Shown: piece by piece, positions 11,168-21,485 of the stretch
How the letters are laid out: every line of letters begins with the position of its first letter
Position numbering within the stretch: the stretch's first letter is position 1
From: Tridacna crocea
Lineage: Eukaryota > Mollusca > Bivalvia > Cardiida > Cardiidae
Direction of reading: 5' to 3'
DNA length: 64,000 bases
Assembly: GCA_943736015.1 (NCBI GenBank)
Contig: OX031065.1
Location: forward strand, 17,436,427-17,500,426
Made by a program: the position numbers and the translations under genes
Notes under the pieces: model-generated
What the model was told of the DNA's origin: nothing
Databases searched by the model: none
The model's input: only the letters and a program-made list of their open reading frames with translations

Positions 11168-11328
11168 GGTATTTCAAAAAATGTTATAGACATGTATTCA
11201 GTCTAATATCGAAAGAATACACAAAAATACACCCCAACCCCCTTACAAATGATGATTGGCCCCTGTTTAAGACATCAGGGGGCCAACTGGCCCCTTTTGA
11301 ATTAAAGCTGGCTGAAACACTGTTATAT

Positions 11329-12258
11329 TGATCGGTTCTTTTTTCTCCATCTAAGTATGCATTTAATTTGTAAAGTATACTTACGTATATTCAAATTCAA
11401 AAATATTTATTGTGTACATAGGCCATTGGCCCTTGTACAAGTACATAATACAAAATTAAAACATATTTGTTAATGTGTAGGATTAGTATTAACAATGTTA
11501 TGAGATATCTAGTTCTGTATAATTAAACAGTCATGGCCAACCCAAACTGGGTGGAAACCCTACTCAAATTACCGTTAGAGTAAAATATAAGTCAGATTTA
11601 AGGATGTAATTTAAATCCATTCTAAGCCATATTCAGCTCATGACATTCAAAAATCAAGATTCTACGAATTTTGATTTTACATACATACATACATACATGT
11701 ACAAGTACACCTACATTTTAGGTATACTTATACCGTGATGTGTATATTCAGACACTGCCATGTACCTGTATATGTCTTATGGGTATCGAGCTAAAATAAT
11801 CATCAAGCAGATTGGTTCTTTTTCCTCCATGTAAGCAAGCATTTAATTTGTTGAGTATACTTATGTATAGTATACTTTCGTATAGTACCGGTATATTTCT
11901 TTTAAAAAAGTGCAATAAATAACTCTTCATAACTGTTATTATTAAGAGAGAGACAGATAAATCAGTTTAAAGATTGATACATGTATATTATTCCTATGTT
12001 GAATGATCTTAAAGGAAGCGGCGTCTGAAAACGTCTCGAAATTGAAGAGCAAAATATAAGTCAGATTTATGGATGTAATCCATTCTAAGCCATATTCAGC
12101 TCATAACATTCAAAATTAAGATTCTACGAATTTTAATTATACATACATACATACATACATTATGTACATACATTATGTAACATACATACATACATACATA
12201 CATACATACATACATGTACAAATACACCTACATTTTAGGTATACTTATACCTTGATAA
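11329..12258 (+). repeat. Tandem duplication of a ~470 bp unit
   Basis: Unit 1 (11329-11760) and unit 2 (11808-12258) share GGTTCTTTTTTCTCC-like starts, AAAATATAAGTCAGATTTA, CCATTCTAAGCCATATTCAG, AAGATTCTACGAATTTT, an ACAT microsatellite and CACCTACATTTTAGGTATAC in the same order. The hAT insertion ends six bases before unit 1. Confidence 0.8.
12140..12220 (+). repeat. (ACAT)n microsatellite
   Basis: Interrupted ACAT array in duplication unit 2. The homologous array in unit 1 at 11678-11700 is much shorter, so it has expanded since the duplication. Confidence 0.9.
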
Positions 12259-12269
12259 AAACAGATCTC

Positions 12270-12370
12270 GTCAGAACTCTTTACAACACAATCCCAACTG
12301 TTGACGACATTGAGAAAGAAGCTTTTTGAAATAAATGTGGGAAAAGGAGAAAATGCAGGTAACCATTTCA
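12270..12370 (-). mobile_element. Family A half-copy
   Basis: CTCTTTACAACACAATCCC, GAGAAAGAAG and one hairpin arm GTGGGAAAAGGAGAAAATG, then truncated at GTAACC. Confidence 0.6.
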
Positions 12371-12599
12371 TTTGTTTACTGGGACTGGTCATAGATTTTT
12401 TCATGTGGTAAATGGTTATATGCGCATACTGTGTACAAGTCATTTGTTGGTTACCCCAAGACCTCCTCACAGTATCAGAGGTCAAGATCAAAGAGCAAAG
12501 AATGTGCTCTCTTATCTGTAAGATCTACATTTTCTATTGTTCTTAGTGTGTCATTTTATGACATTGACAACTTGTTATTGCAATATTTAGTTCTTTTTT

Positions 12600-12785
12600 C
12601 CAGACTGAAAAGGTTCATTTACCACTTTCAAACAATCCTGATCCTAAACACACATCTGCAAGCATTGTCTAAAAGGGGAAAATAGTGGTGACTAGCAATT
12701 TCTCTTCTTCTCCACATTGCTTTCTACCCTCTCTAATACATCTACTTTTTTTTGTGTGACATATAATTTTAATTGGTTGTTTGCC
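12600..12785 (-). mobile_element. Family A relic
   Basis: Weak TTACCACTTTCAAACAATCC start and a damaged hairpin around AAAAGGGGAAAATAGTGGTG. Ends uncertain. Confidence 0.35.
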
Positions 12786-12804
12786 ATTTGTTGTATCCAC
12801 AAGT

Positions 12805-13033
12805 TTAACCAATTACCACACAATCCCTACTTTTGACGCCCCCGAGAAAGAAGCCTTTAGAAAACATTGTGGGAAAAGGAGAAAATGCTGGTAACCAGCA
12901 TTTTCTCCTTTTCCCACAATGTTTTCTACCCTTCACAAAACCAATTTCAAATTTACAGTCACTTTTATTTTGTTGTCTGCAATTGCTTTGAATTTGGGCC
13001 AGTCTAAAATATTGTCGTTTGGTAATGGGTTAA
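12805..13033 (-). mobile_element. Family A MITE, complete
   Basis: TTAACCAATTACCACAC to GGTAATGGG+TTAA, 229 bp, with a perfect 34 bp hairpin arm pair around CTGGTAACCAG. Confidence 0.9.
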
Positions 13034-13289
13034 TATTTTGTTGTATGGCAAAGGGTCAAGTTTCATGTACTGACAGTGTATATCAAGAACAGATTGGACA
13101 AGCTCTTATCTTAAATTTTCTCTGTCTGCTACTTCATGATAATTTGGGATGAAACTGCCTGGAAATTGCAATATTGTGGTTTCAGACATTCATAATTGAC
13201 CATTCATGGTTTTTTTTTTTTGCTTACCCCCAAATGTTTTAGACTAGAGTTGTATAAATATGGTTCTTTTAATGTCTTTGGAAACAATC

Positions 13290-13440
13290 TAATTCTTTTT
13301 GTTTTACAATCCTTACTGTGGAAAAAAAATGCAAGTAACTGGCATTTTTTTTTCCTTTTTCCACTGTGTTTTCTGTCCATTTAGAGAAAAATTGAATCAG
13401 TTATTGTACCTCATTAATTTTGTTGTCTGTAAACACTTGC
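13290..13440. mobile_element. Family A relic
   Basis: TACTGTGGAAAAAAAATGC and its mirror TTTTTCCACTGTGTTTTCT define a worn hairpin. The flanks are barely recognisable. Confidence 0.4.
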
Positions 13441-14352
13441 AGTATAGATGTGTCTAAGATTTAGATGTATCATGCGAAGCAGATTTGCAAGATGCAATAC
13501 CCAAGAAGAAGAGAAAACATTTACATAAACTTACCAGAAATTGTAATTGACCTAAGAAAATTTAATTTTACTCTAATGACTTCAAACATACTTTGAATGC
13601 TTAAAAGAACTTGGGGGATGGGAAATGTTGCTACGAAATGACAAGGTTTCAAGGCAGTTAACGAAAAATATGGTAACCATTTGGAAAAGTTTTCTGTGCT
13701 GTAATTGCAAATATTTGGTACATTTTCTGCAGAATTTCTGATACAAATTATCTGTAATCTTATTATTGGGAATTTAACTGTTTGATAGGAGGTTATTTTG
13801 TAAACTTTAATTTGTGCTAGTTTTAATGAACCAATTGCAGATGTCTTCTTTCTCCCATAACTCCATATTCTTACTGTACTTTTAAACCCCTGAGACAAAT
13901 TTTCAGTCAATAACTTTTTGAACAATCTTTTGAAATTAGAATTCTCTACATGATTTTTTTGTCTAAAAAGCCTTTGAACTTGAGCAGTCATGATTTTTTC
14001 TGGAATGTCACCAAAGATTTAAAACTGGAATACTGATTAAAAACACTGACAAAAAAAGCAATTGTTTTTAATCAGCAGTTTCTCCATTATGCTACTATGT
14101 TTTTTACATCGATTGAAAGCATTGTGGGAAAAGTAAAAATGCTGGCTACCAATACTGTCACCTTTTAAAATGGTTTCAAAATACATGTACTTCTTCTTTG
14201 GGTCGTTGAGAAGAAAGCTTTCAAAATTTTTTTAGGAGTAGGCGAAAAATGCTGCTCCCCATTATATTTTTAACCCAGTCAAAGATGATGCCTTTAATTT
14301 GGGTACACTGAATTTGTTTGCAGCAAATTATTTCAATCAAGGCACCAGATTT

Positions 14353-14571
14353 TTAATCCCTTTACTCCATAGATACTCATTTCTACGCATTGCTTGTAGG
14401 AGCCTTTGGAAAACATTGTGGCAAAAGGTGAAATTGCTCGTAACGAGCAATTTCACCTTTTGCCACAATGTTTTGTACACTATCAAAAGGTGCCATTTAC
14501 ACGTAAGAAATGGCTTCATCCTTGCTGTTTTTCAGGGTCAATTAGAAATGCCCTATGGGGTAAAGAGTTAT
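14353..14571 (-). mobile_element. Family B palindromic MITE
   Basis: TTAATCCCTTTACTCCATAG start and TATGGGGTAAAGAG end. The hairpin core is GTGGCAAAAGGTGAAATTGC-TCGTAACGA-mirror, distinct from family A. Outer hairpin bases GAAAACATTGTGG are shared with A. No coding sequence. Confidence 0.85.
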
Positions 14572-14631
14572 AAAAGCTTCTAAAAAATCTCATAATTTCA
14601 TAGGTTGGTATGCAGTGTTTAGCTCAATAAC

Positions 14632-14862
14632 TTGAACCCTTTACCGCACAATCCCTACTTTTAACGGCCTTGAAAAAGAAAGATTTTGAAAACATGGGAA
14701 AAGGAGAAAATGCTGGTATAACCAGCATTTTCTCCATTTCCCACAATGTTTTCTACCCTTCCCAAAACAAACCTTAATTTTTGAGTCATATGTTTATTTC
14801 GTTGTCTGCAAATGGTTTCAATTTGGACCAGTCTAAAATTCTGTTGTGTGGTAAATAGTTAA
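14632..14862 (-). mobile_element. Family A MITE, complete
   Basis: TTGAACCCTTTACCGCAC to GGTAAATAG+TTAA, 231 bp. Five bases of the left hairpin arm are deleted (AAAACATGGGAAAAGG). Confidence 0.8.
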
Positions 14863-14903
14863 GATAACCTGCTACAGTGCATTCAAGCAGGTACATGTAT
14901 TGC

Positions 14904-15165
14904 CTTAACCTGTTACCACAGTCACAATTCCAAGTTTTAATTGCCTTGCAACAGAGGAAGGGGGGGGGGGTTGCAAATATTTTTGAAATCAAAGAAAATC
15001 AGGATTTTCTCTTTTCAACAATGTTTTCTTTCCATTCTTTTCCTAATTTTACTTTCCTTTGTCTCACAAATTCCATCATGGAAACGTTTTAAAATTTGAA
15101 TCATCCTAGATCTGCAAATGCTTTCAGGTAGGACATATCTAAGATCTGGGCTTCATTCTGTAAAT
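14904..15165 (-). mobile_element. Family A relic with G-run
   Basis: CTTAACCTGTTACCACAG start and TCAACAATGTTTTCTTTCC after the centre. An 11-base G-run (14960-14970) sits where the left hairpin arm should begin. Confidence 0.45.
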
Positions 15166-15599
15166 GGCTGAAGCGAATTCTAAAGGAAAGATGTGCCAAA
15201 TCCAATTCCACTCTTTTTACCCCTTCATGGTGGCCCCTTCTCTGTCAGTCGTAAAAATAGAACTGATGATTGAAACTGGTAACAAATTTTTAAAACCAAT
15301 CCCTGAGTAAAGTGTGGTACATAATTTAATTTGACATGCACCATATGGCATAAAGTTTTGGGAAACATTTCTTTAATTTTCATCTTCATTCCAAACTGAG
15401 TCATTTTAATTCATTTTATTACTGTACAGATTTTTTTGTATATCAATGTTTTGACTTTGTTTATTTTGGAAAACAGTGACTGTAACTGGAAAGAGTTGTG
15501 TGTGTGCAGTGCTTGTCACGGAAACCATCAAACGCAAGAGGAAAGATGTACTGGCTTATACATGTATATTGTAACAGGAATGATCTTTTGATCTTTCAT

Positions 15600-15806
15600 C
15601 ATGCGATACCAACTTTTAATAACCCTGACAGCAAGAAGGCTCTTAAAAACAAATTTGGAAAAGGACAAAAATGCTGAAAATTGATATTTACTCTTGTTAT
15701 CAAAATGTTTTCTATGTCATAGATAGATACTACTATTTGAGCCACCTTTGTCGTTTGCAAATACTTTGAACAAAACCAAGATTTTGGCATTTGATAAAGA
15801 GTTTAA
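15600..15806 (-). mobile_element. Family A relic
   Basis: Decayed inverted copy whose right end (GATAAAGAG+TTTAA) runs into the TTAA of the next copy. Confidence 0.5.
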
Positions 15807-16031
15807 CTCTTTACCACACGACAAAATTTTAGACTGGTTCAAATTGAATGCATTTGCAGACGACAAAACAAAGGTGACTGAAAAATTGAAAATTGTTCGG
15901 GGAAGGGTAGAAAACACTGTGGGTAAAGGAGAAAATGCTGGTTACCAGCATTTTCTCCTTTTCCTACAGTGTTTTCGAAAGGCTTCTTTCTCAGGGGCGT
16001 CAAAAGTAGGGATTGTGTGGTAATGGGTCAA
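15803..16031 (+). mobile_element. Family A MITE, complete, mixed ends
   Basis: TTAACTCTTTACCACACGAC at the left, TGGTAATGGG+TCAA at the right, 229 bp, with the 'CACTGTGGG' hairpin variant. It is identical in plan to the copies at 47377 and 57220. Confidence 0.85.
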
Positions 16032-16049
16032 TACAAAAGAGAAGGATGT

Positions 16050-16250
16050 AGGAGGTATATATCATATACCTGCAAATACCTGCAACATGTAAAAATGGGC
16101 ATAATGGGACATAATGCATAAGGTGTTGTCACAGATCAGCCTGTGCAGTCCGCCCAGCTGGCTAATCTAAGATGGCACTTTATAATGACTACAATTTAGA
16201 TTCTTGTGCTTCAGTGTCCGAATACCCCTTTCGCATGCTTTAGGTCATGT
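16050..16250 (+). mobile_element. Family C bipartite palindrome, decayed
   Basis: TGCAACATG near the start, ATCAGCCTGTGCAGTCCGCC in the first palindrome, then TCCGAATACCCCTTTCGCAT near the end. The second palindrome is lost. Confidence 0.55.
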
Positions 16251-16318
16251 ATGACTCTATTTTGTGACAGAATTTGAAGAGCAATAATGACAAGTATGCA
16301 GAACTTTGATTGTCCTAT

Positions 16319-16520
16319 GTCTGGCGCCTATCGTCCGTCGTCCAGCGTCGGTCATCGGTAGTCCGTCAACAATTTCTTTAAAAATCTTCTTCTCCTAAAC
16401 CACTCCGCCGATCTTAATGAAACTTGGCAGGGATGTTCCTTGGGTGAAGCTTTACCAAAGTTGTACAAAAAATTGAATTTTGCTCATAAGCTGTAGTCTA
16501 AGGGCCAATGGTCCTCTTGT
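16319..16520 (+). repeat. CGTCCGTC-headed repeat
   Basis: Starts with overlapping CGTCCGTC/CGTCGG words and continues ATCTTCTTCTCCTAAACC, GAAACTTGGCAGGGATGTTC and GGCCAATGGTCCTCTTG. I associate this wording with a dispersed bivalve repeat, from memory. Related headers occur at 50046 and 56000. Confidence 0.5.
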
Positions 16521-16524
16521 TTTT

Positions 16525-16645
16525 AAGGTTCCTTTTTTAGGGTCGTAAAAATTTGTGGTTAGCTTTTAAAAGGATGAATGGCAAAATGCTGCCAAATGAT
16601 GTCAAAATTAGGGATTATGTGGTAATGGGTTAATAGAATTTTCTA
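16525..16645 (+). mobile_element. Family A right-end remnants
   Basis: AGGGTCGTAAAAATTTG, then GTCAAAATTAGGGATTATG and GGTAATGGGTTAA. The hairpin is missing. Confidence 0.45.
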
Positions 16646-16719
16646 CTTTTCAATAATATTTTCTGTCCTATCAATAAGAGAAATCATTGTTTTGGCAATA
16701 TTCAATTTGTTACCTCTAA

Positions 16720-16938
16720 ATGCTGAAAATTTTGGACATTGAGGAAGATTTTTGAAAAATACTGTGGAAAAGGAAAAGATGCTTAAACTAGCTCTTTTTA
16801 ACCTTTTCCCACAATGTTTTCTGTTCTACCAAAGAAAGAAATTATTCTTTTGAGCTTGATTTAATTTGTTATCTGAAAATGCTTTCAATTGGGCCAAGTC
16901 CCAATATTTTTTTGTTTTTTGTTTGGTAAAGGGTTAAT
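16720..16938 (-). mobile_element. Family A MITE, decayed
   Basis: Damaged hairpin (ACTGTGGAAAAGGAAAAGATG ... CCTTTTCCCACAATG has lost its centre), then the long flank and a TTTGGTAAAGGG+TTAA end. Confidence 0.55.
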
Positions 16939-17130
16939 GGCTAATCTTTAAGGGTATGAAAAAAGGGATACATAAGGGGCAAAAGAATCATCGCAAGCAT
17001 AACTGTCAGTTTTAGATGCTTTTGAGAATTGTATAATGGTATTAAGTTTGCAGAAAAATGCAGTGCCAGACTGCAATTTGATGCAGGAGACAGTTCTAGC
17101 GATGGGTCATTTGCATAATTTTGTGCAGCT

Positions 17131-17357
17131 TTAACTCATTACCAAACAACAATATTTTAGGCTTGTCCAAATTGAAAGCATTTGCAGACGACAAAATAAA
17201 TGATTGAAATTTTGAAATTTGTTTTGTGAAGGGTAGAAAACATAGTGAGAAAAGGAGAAAATGATGGTTACCAGCATTTTCTCCTTTTCCCACAATATTT
17301 TCTAAAGGCTTCTTTCTCAGGGTCGTCAAAAGTAGGGATTGTGTGGTAATGGGTTAA
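17131..17357 (+). mobile_element. Family A MITE, complete
   Basis: TTAACTCATTACCAAACAAC to GGTAATGGG+TTAA, 227 bp. Good hairpin, with GTGAGAAAAGG for GTGGGAAAAGG on the left arm. Confidence 0.85.
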
Positions 17358-17384
17358 TTTGGCATTGTAAGATCCTTTATAGGC

Positions 17385-17625
17385 TTTACCAAACAAACAT
17401 TACTTTATGTGTTTATGACATCGAGCAAGAATGATTTTGGAAACATTGTGGGGAAAGGGAGAAAGTGCTGGTAACCAGCCGCTCTACATTTCCCACATTG
17501 TTTTGCAACCTATACATGTACATGTATAATAAAAACCTTCACATTCAAGCAAAATAATTATAATTGGTTGTCTGCAAATGCTTACAATTGGACTAAAAGT
17601 CTTAACTAAAAATTTGTTATTTGAT
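17385..17625 (-). mobile_element. Family A MITE, decayed
   Basis: TTTACCAAACAAACATTAC start, hairpin GTGGGGAAAGGGAGAAAGTG with a scrambled right arm, and GTTGTCTGCAAATGC in the long flank. Confidence 0.5.
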
Positions 17626-17686
17626 ATGGAGATATCTGATTTCTATAAAATTCATATTTTTTTAGAAGTCTTGCATTTAAGAGCTT

Positions 17687-17925
17687 TTAACCCTTTACCT
17701 AATAAGGCATTTCTGTGGTATCTCCAATAGACCCTAAATAGCAGCAAGGATGCAGCCATTCTTTATGTGTATATGACACTTTTTGATAGCATAGAAAACA
17801 TGTGACATTAAAGGTAAAATTGCTCGTGACAACGGCCAATTTTCACCTTTGCCACAATGGTTTTCCAAAGGCTCTTACAAGTTATGCGTAGAAATTAGTC
17901 GTTATCCTATGGATTACATGGTTAA
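17687..17925 (+). mobile_element. Family B MITE, 239 bp
   Basis: TTAACCCTTTACCTAATAAGG to ATTACATGG+TTAA. Hairpin AAGGTAAAATTGCTCGTGAC is imperfect through several substitutions and small insertions. Confidence 0.7.
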
Positions 17926-18050
17926 AATTAATGAAGAGAAAGGGAGCAGTATTACTATTGCTTGTGAAACTGATAGCTCCTTTCCCCATTGTGATTCAAA
18001 AGCTGTCCAAAATGGAATTTAAAAAAAAGAATCATTTAGATGGCACTGGG

Positions 18051-18140
18051 TTAACCCTTTACTCCATAGATACTCATTTCTATGCATTGCTTGTAGGACC
18101 CTTTGGAAAACATTGTGGCAAAGGGTGAAATTGCTTGTAA
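18051..18140 (-). mobile_element. Family B half-copy
   Basis: TTAACCCTTTACTCCATAG to GTGGCAAAGGGTGAAATTGC, then truncated after one hairpin arm, as at 9282-9370. Confidence 0.65.
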
Positions 18141-18386
18141 ATGGTAGAATCACCAAAGATGGCGATCAAAGCTAATAAATTGATGGGGAAAATCTCACTG
18201 TATCAAATCCTATAGATTAATATCAGATTGCTCTACACTTAATCCTGCACTCTTGCAAAAAGTATTAATTCACTCATATCACCCTTAGGATAAAATGACA
18301 GATTTTTCTGCCGACAATAATGTGTTTTTCCAGTTTTCAAAGACCAACAAATTGAGTGCTTTATTCTTTGCAGTCTAATCTTGATC

Positions 18387-18612
18387 TATCCCTTTCCCAA
18401 ACAAGCTCTGGTTTTTATGTGTCTGCAGTAAAAGTCTTTTGAAAACACTATGGGAAAAGGAGAAATTGCTCGTAACGAGCAATTTCTCCTTTTCCCACAG
18501 TGTTTTCTACCCTTTTTGAGAACTTTCTAGCATTTTCTCCAAACCTAAAATTGTTGTCGGCAAACTCTTGAGGTTTCAGGAAGGGTCCAAAATTTGTTGT
18601 TTGGGAAAGGGC
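18387..18612 (-). mobile_element. Family A/B hybrid palindrome
   Basis: The ends are family A (CCCTTTCCCAAACAAGC ... TTGGGAAAGGG). The hairpin carries the A outer stem GGGAAAAGGAGAAATTGC but the B loop CTCGTAACGAG. It reads as a recombinant or intermediate between the two families. Confidence 0.75.
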
Positions 18613-18702
18613 TATATGAAAGACAAAAGCATAGTGTGCTGAATGTTGATAATGGTGCACAACTTGCAGACAAATCTACACCAGACATCAGTGACACTCC
18701 TG

Positions 18703-18905
18703 TGACTCTTTACCAGACAACACAATTTTAGACTGGTCCAAATTCAAAGCATTTATAGACAACAAGATGAATGTGGCCTCAAAGTTGAAATTTGTTTTGG
18801 TAAGGGTCAAAAATATTGTGGGAAAAGGAGGAAATGTTTGTTACCAGCATTGTCTCCTTTTCCCACAATAATTTTTAAAAGCTTTTTCCTTCAGGGTCAT
18901 TTAAG
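18703..18905 (+). mobile_element. Family A MITE, right-truncated
   Basis: ACTCTTTACCAGACAACAC start, clear interior and hairpin (GGGAAAAGGAGGAAATG). It breaks after TCAGGGTCATTT. A second left-flank fragment (CAGACAACAAAACTTTAGAC) follows at 18918-18960. Confidence 0.6.
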
Positions 18906-19035
18906 AGATTCTCTTTCAGACAACAAAACTTTAGACTGGTCTGAACTGAAGACAATTTTATATGGCTCCTACAATGGGATTTTTCTTTCTAAGTGAAAAA
19001 AGTAAAGAATAGGAGGAAAATGCTATATATATTAA

Positions 19036-19299
19036 TGGCTTGCAACATGCAAAAAAGGTCATTCAAACATTTGTGTAAAGTGTGGTTTAAATATTGGATC
19101 AGCTTGAGCAATCTGCACAGGCTAATCTGAAACCCTTACACTTTACGTTTTTATGTAATTGTCTGTTTTGCAAGACTACTGTAGTACAAAATGTAATGTA
19201 GTTGTATGTCTTGGATTAGCCTGCGCAGACTGTGCAGTCTAATCTGAGATGGCTCTTTATGCAAATGTCGGAATGTCCCTTTTCATGTGTTGCAAGCCA
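19036..19299 (+). mobile_element. Family C bipartite palindromic MITE, diverged
   Basis: TGGCTTGCAACATGCAAAAA at the left and TTTCATGTGTTGCAAGCCA at the right form the terminal inverted repeat. Two internal palindromes built on CAGCNTGNGCAGNCTGCNCAGG-type words are separated by a spacer containing CTGTTTTGCAAGACTACTGT. 264 bp, no coding. Confidence 0.8.
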
Positions 19300-19303
19300 T
19301 ATA

Positions 19304-19566
19304 TGGCTTACATCATGCGAAAAGGGGCATTCGGACATTGGCGTAAAGTGTCGTTTCGGATCAGCCTGCGCAGTCCACGCAGGCTAATCCGAAACGACAC
19401 TTTCCGTTTTAATGTATTTGTCTGTTTCATGCAAGTCTACTGAGGGACAAAATCTAATGTGGTGGTAAAGTGCCATCTTGGATCAGCCTGCGTGGACTGC
19501 GCAGGCTGATCCGAGATGGCACTTTACGCAAATGTCGGAATGCACCTTTTCATGTGTTGCAAGCTG
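19304..19566 (+). mobile_element. Family C bipartite palindromic MITE
   Basis: A second copy, in the same orientation, starts four bases after the first ends. Palindrome 1 pairs AAGTGTCGTTTCGGATCAGC with its mirror, palindrome 2 pairs AAGTGCCATCTTGGATCAGC with its mirror. The terminal repeat is GCATTCGGACATT ... AATGTCGGAATGC. Confidence 0.85.
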
Positions 19567-19679
19567 TATGTGACCCATCCTGTTTCCAGAGGATGACATT
19601 TATATTGAAGTTCTTTGAGCTGATAAGCAGATAACAACATGCATAGTAAATTGATATCTGTTGATGTTTTGTCTCCTTT

Positions 19680-20096
19680 TTAACGCTTTCCATATAAAAA
19701 GATATAGGGCTTATTCAAATTAAAAATATTTGAAGATGGCAAAATATATGTAGACCAAAAGATAATATGCTGTCATTGAAATGGTAGAAAGCTTTGTGGA
19801 TAAAAGAGAAAATGCTGGTTACCAGCATTTTCTCCTTTTTGCCTTAAATGTTAAATGTTAAATGCCTTAAATTCAGGGCCTGTATTCACCTACCATTCTT
19901 AATTAGGTTCTTTGTCTTATTCTTCAAGTTTTTCTGACAGTGAAAGTAACAGAATGGTATAATTGGATAAACCATATGGTTTAGCCAATCAGAAGTTTTG
20001 TTACTTTCACAGTGACGAAATTCTGAAGAATAAGACTAATAATGTTCTTAAGAATGGTTGGTGAAATGGACCCAGGGTTGTGTGCTAAAGGGGTAA
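19680..20096 (+). mobile_element. Family A MITE split by another MITE
   Basis: TTAACGCTTTCCA start and a good hairpin (AAAGAGAAAATGCTGGTTACCAGC). The right flank resumes after the insertion with AGGGTTGTGTGCTAAAGGGG. The 198 bp element at 19876-20073 lies inside it. Confidence 0.65.
19876..20073. mobile_element. Family H palindromic MITE (GGGCCTGTATTCACC)
   Basis: GGGCCTGTATTCACCTACC ... GGTTGGTGAAATGGACCC forms the ends. The inner arms AGTCTTATTCTTC/GAAGAATAAGACT and TGAAAGTAACA/TGTTACTTTCA pair around ACCATATGGTT. The whole element is one imperfect hairpin without coding capacity. Confidence 0.75.
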
Positions 20097-20572
20097 AACT
20101 TTGTAGTGCTGAAATTACATGTGGACATTCTTAGTCATTACCAATCATGCAGATCATTGCTATTTTCAATGCTATTTTTGTCAGAGGCCACCGTGCAGAT
20201 CCAAGATCAGACCACAAATTCTGTGCAGTTTAATCATGGTCTTCACTGCCAGCAAAAGCAATTAACTACAGGTTTGGGCAATAAATTTAAATGAATTAAA
20301 AACCTAATTTTTAATCAGTTGTGCAACTTGGTGACTGATTGTTAAGATTAGAATAGATTGATATGCTTTATGTAAATCGAGTTTGACGTGTTTGCAAAAA
20401 GTCTCAATCCAAAACTTTTTACTCATGTTCTGCAGGTCCAAGGATCATGCTACCTTCAGAATGGGTCAGTTATCAGACTACAGATTTTATAGAACCTACT
20501 ATTATTATGTGATGATGAAATGATTGTTTGGTAATACCAAACAAAGGTACATAAGTGTGCTAAAATTCTGGA

Positions 20573-20790
20573 TTATCCCATTACCGCACAATCCCTACTT
20601 TTGACGCCCCTGAGAAAGAAACCCTTAGAAAACATTGTGGGAAAAGGAGAAAATGCTGGTAACCAGCATTTTCTCCTTTTCCCACAATGTTTTCTTCCCT
20701 TCACAAAACAATTTTCAAATTTTCAGTCACTTTTATTTTGTTGTCTGCAAAGGCTTTCAATTTCAATATTGTCGTTTGGTAATGAGTTAT
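20573..20790 (-). mobile_element. Family A MITE, nearly complete
   Basis: TTATCCCATTACCGCAC to GGTAATGAG+TTAT. The hairpin is perfect. About 10 bp of the long flank (the GGACCAGTCTAAA part) is deleted. Confidence 0.8.
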
Positions 20791-20838
20791 ACAGTAAAAG
20801 CTTAACAGGTATCATGTGCTTAATAAAAACATTTAGCT

Positions 20839-20965
20839 TCCTACCAAACAACTCATATACCAATATTTACAGGTTCATGGGAGGTACGTTTTTTTTAAAG
20901 CAAATGTGGGAAAAGAAGGAAATGTCATTTAACAGCATTCCTTTCCCATTAATATTTTATAAATA
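20839..20965 (-). mobile_element. Family A relic
   Basis: CCTACCAAACAACTC and GTGGGAAAAGAAGGAAATG with CATTCCTTTCCCATTAATATTTT. Short and worn. Confidence 0.4.
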
Positions 20966-21256
20966 AAAATGTTCTTTCAAAAAAGAAATTCATTTATTGG
21001 AACTGTATGTCTTCAAACCTTTTCAGTAAGGACAAAGTTTAAAATTTTGTTATGATCTGTTTAAAAGCTGAAGCTAACTCAGAAAGCCATAATTGGTTTG
21101 ATGAAGATTTATTCCAGCTAGACAAAGACAATTATCTGTTAGAGGAAATGATAGTTCAACAGACAGATTTAAATCTACTGCATTGTCCATAATAGAGGCC
21201 CAGTCCCTAACCACTCACCACCTCCTGAAGACTCCATGGAAAAGCCTATTAATCCT

Positions 21257-21485
21257 TTAACCCTTTCCCAAACAATCCCTGGTTTTTACGACCCTGAGAT
21301 AAAAGTCTTTTGAAAACATCGTGGGAAAAGGAGAAAATGCTGGTAACCAGCATTTTCTCCTTTTCCCACAATATTTTCTACCCTGCTGGAAACAAATTTC
21401 AATTTTTGAGTTATGCTTATTTTGTTGTCTGCAAGTGCTTTCAGTTTGGACTGGTCTAAAATTTTGTCGTTTGGAAAAGGGTTAA
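21257..21485 (-). mobile_element. Family A MITE, CCCTTTCCC subtype, complete
   Basis: TTAACCCTTTCCCAAACAAT to GGAAAAGGG+TTAA, 229 bp, hairpin almost perfect. A fine reference for the CCCTTTCCC/CAATCCCTGGTTTTTACG subtype. Confidence 0.9.

Larger units (their letters stand above)
10000..11322 (+). mobile_element. Internally deleted hAT transposon with intact ends
   Basis: A 15 bp perfect terminal inverted repeat is visible: CAGTGTTTCAGCCAG at 10000-10014 and its reverse complement at 11308-11322. Both sides are flanked by TTATAT (9994-9999 and 11323-11328). hAT elements usually make 8 bp duplications, so this 6 bp match is either a decayed site or partly chance in AT-rich DNA. Inside are an N-terminal zinc-finger fragment and a C-terminal hAT dimerisation fragment, with the catalytic middle missing. 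The element could only have moved using a transposase supplied elsewhere. Confidence 0.8.
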
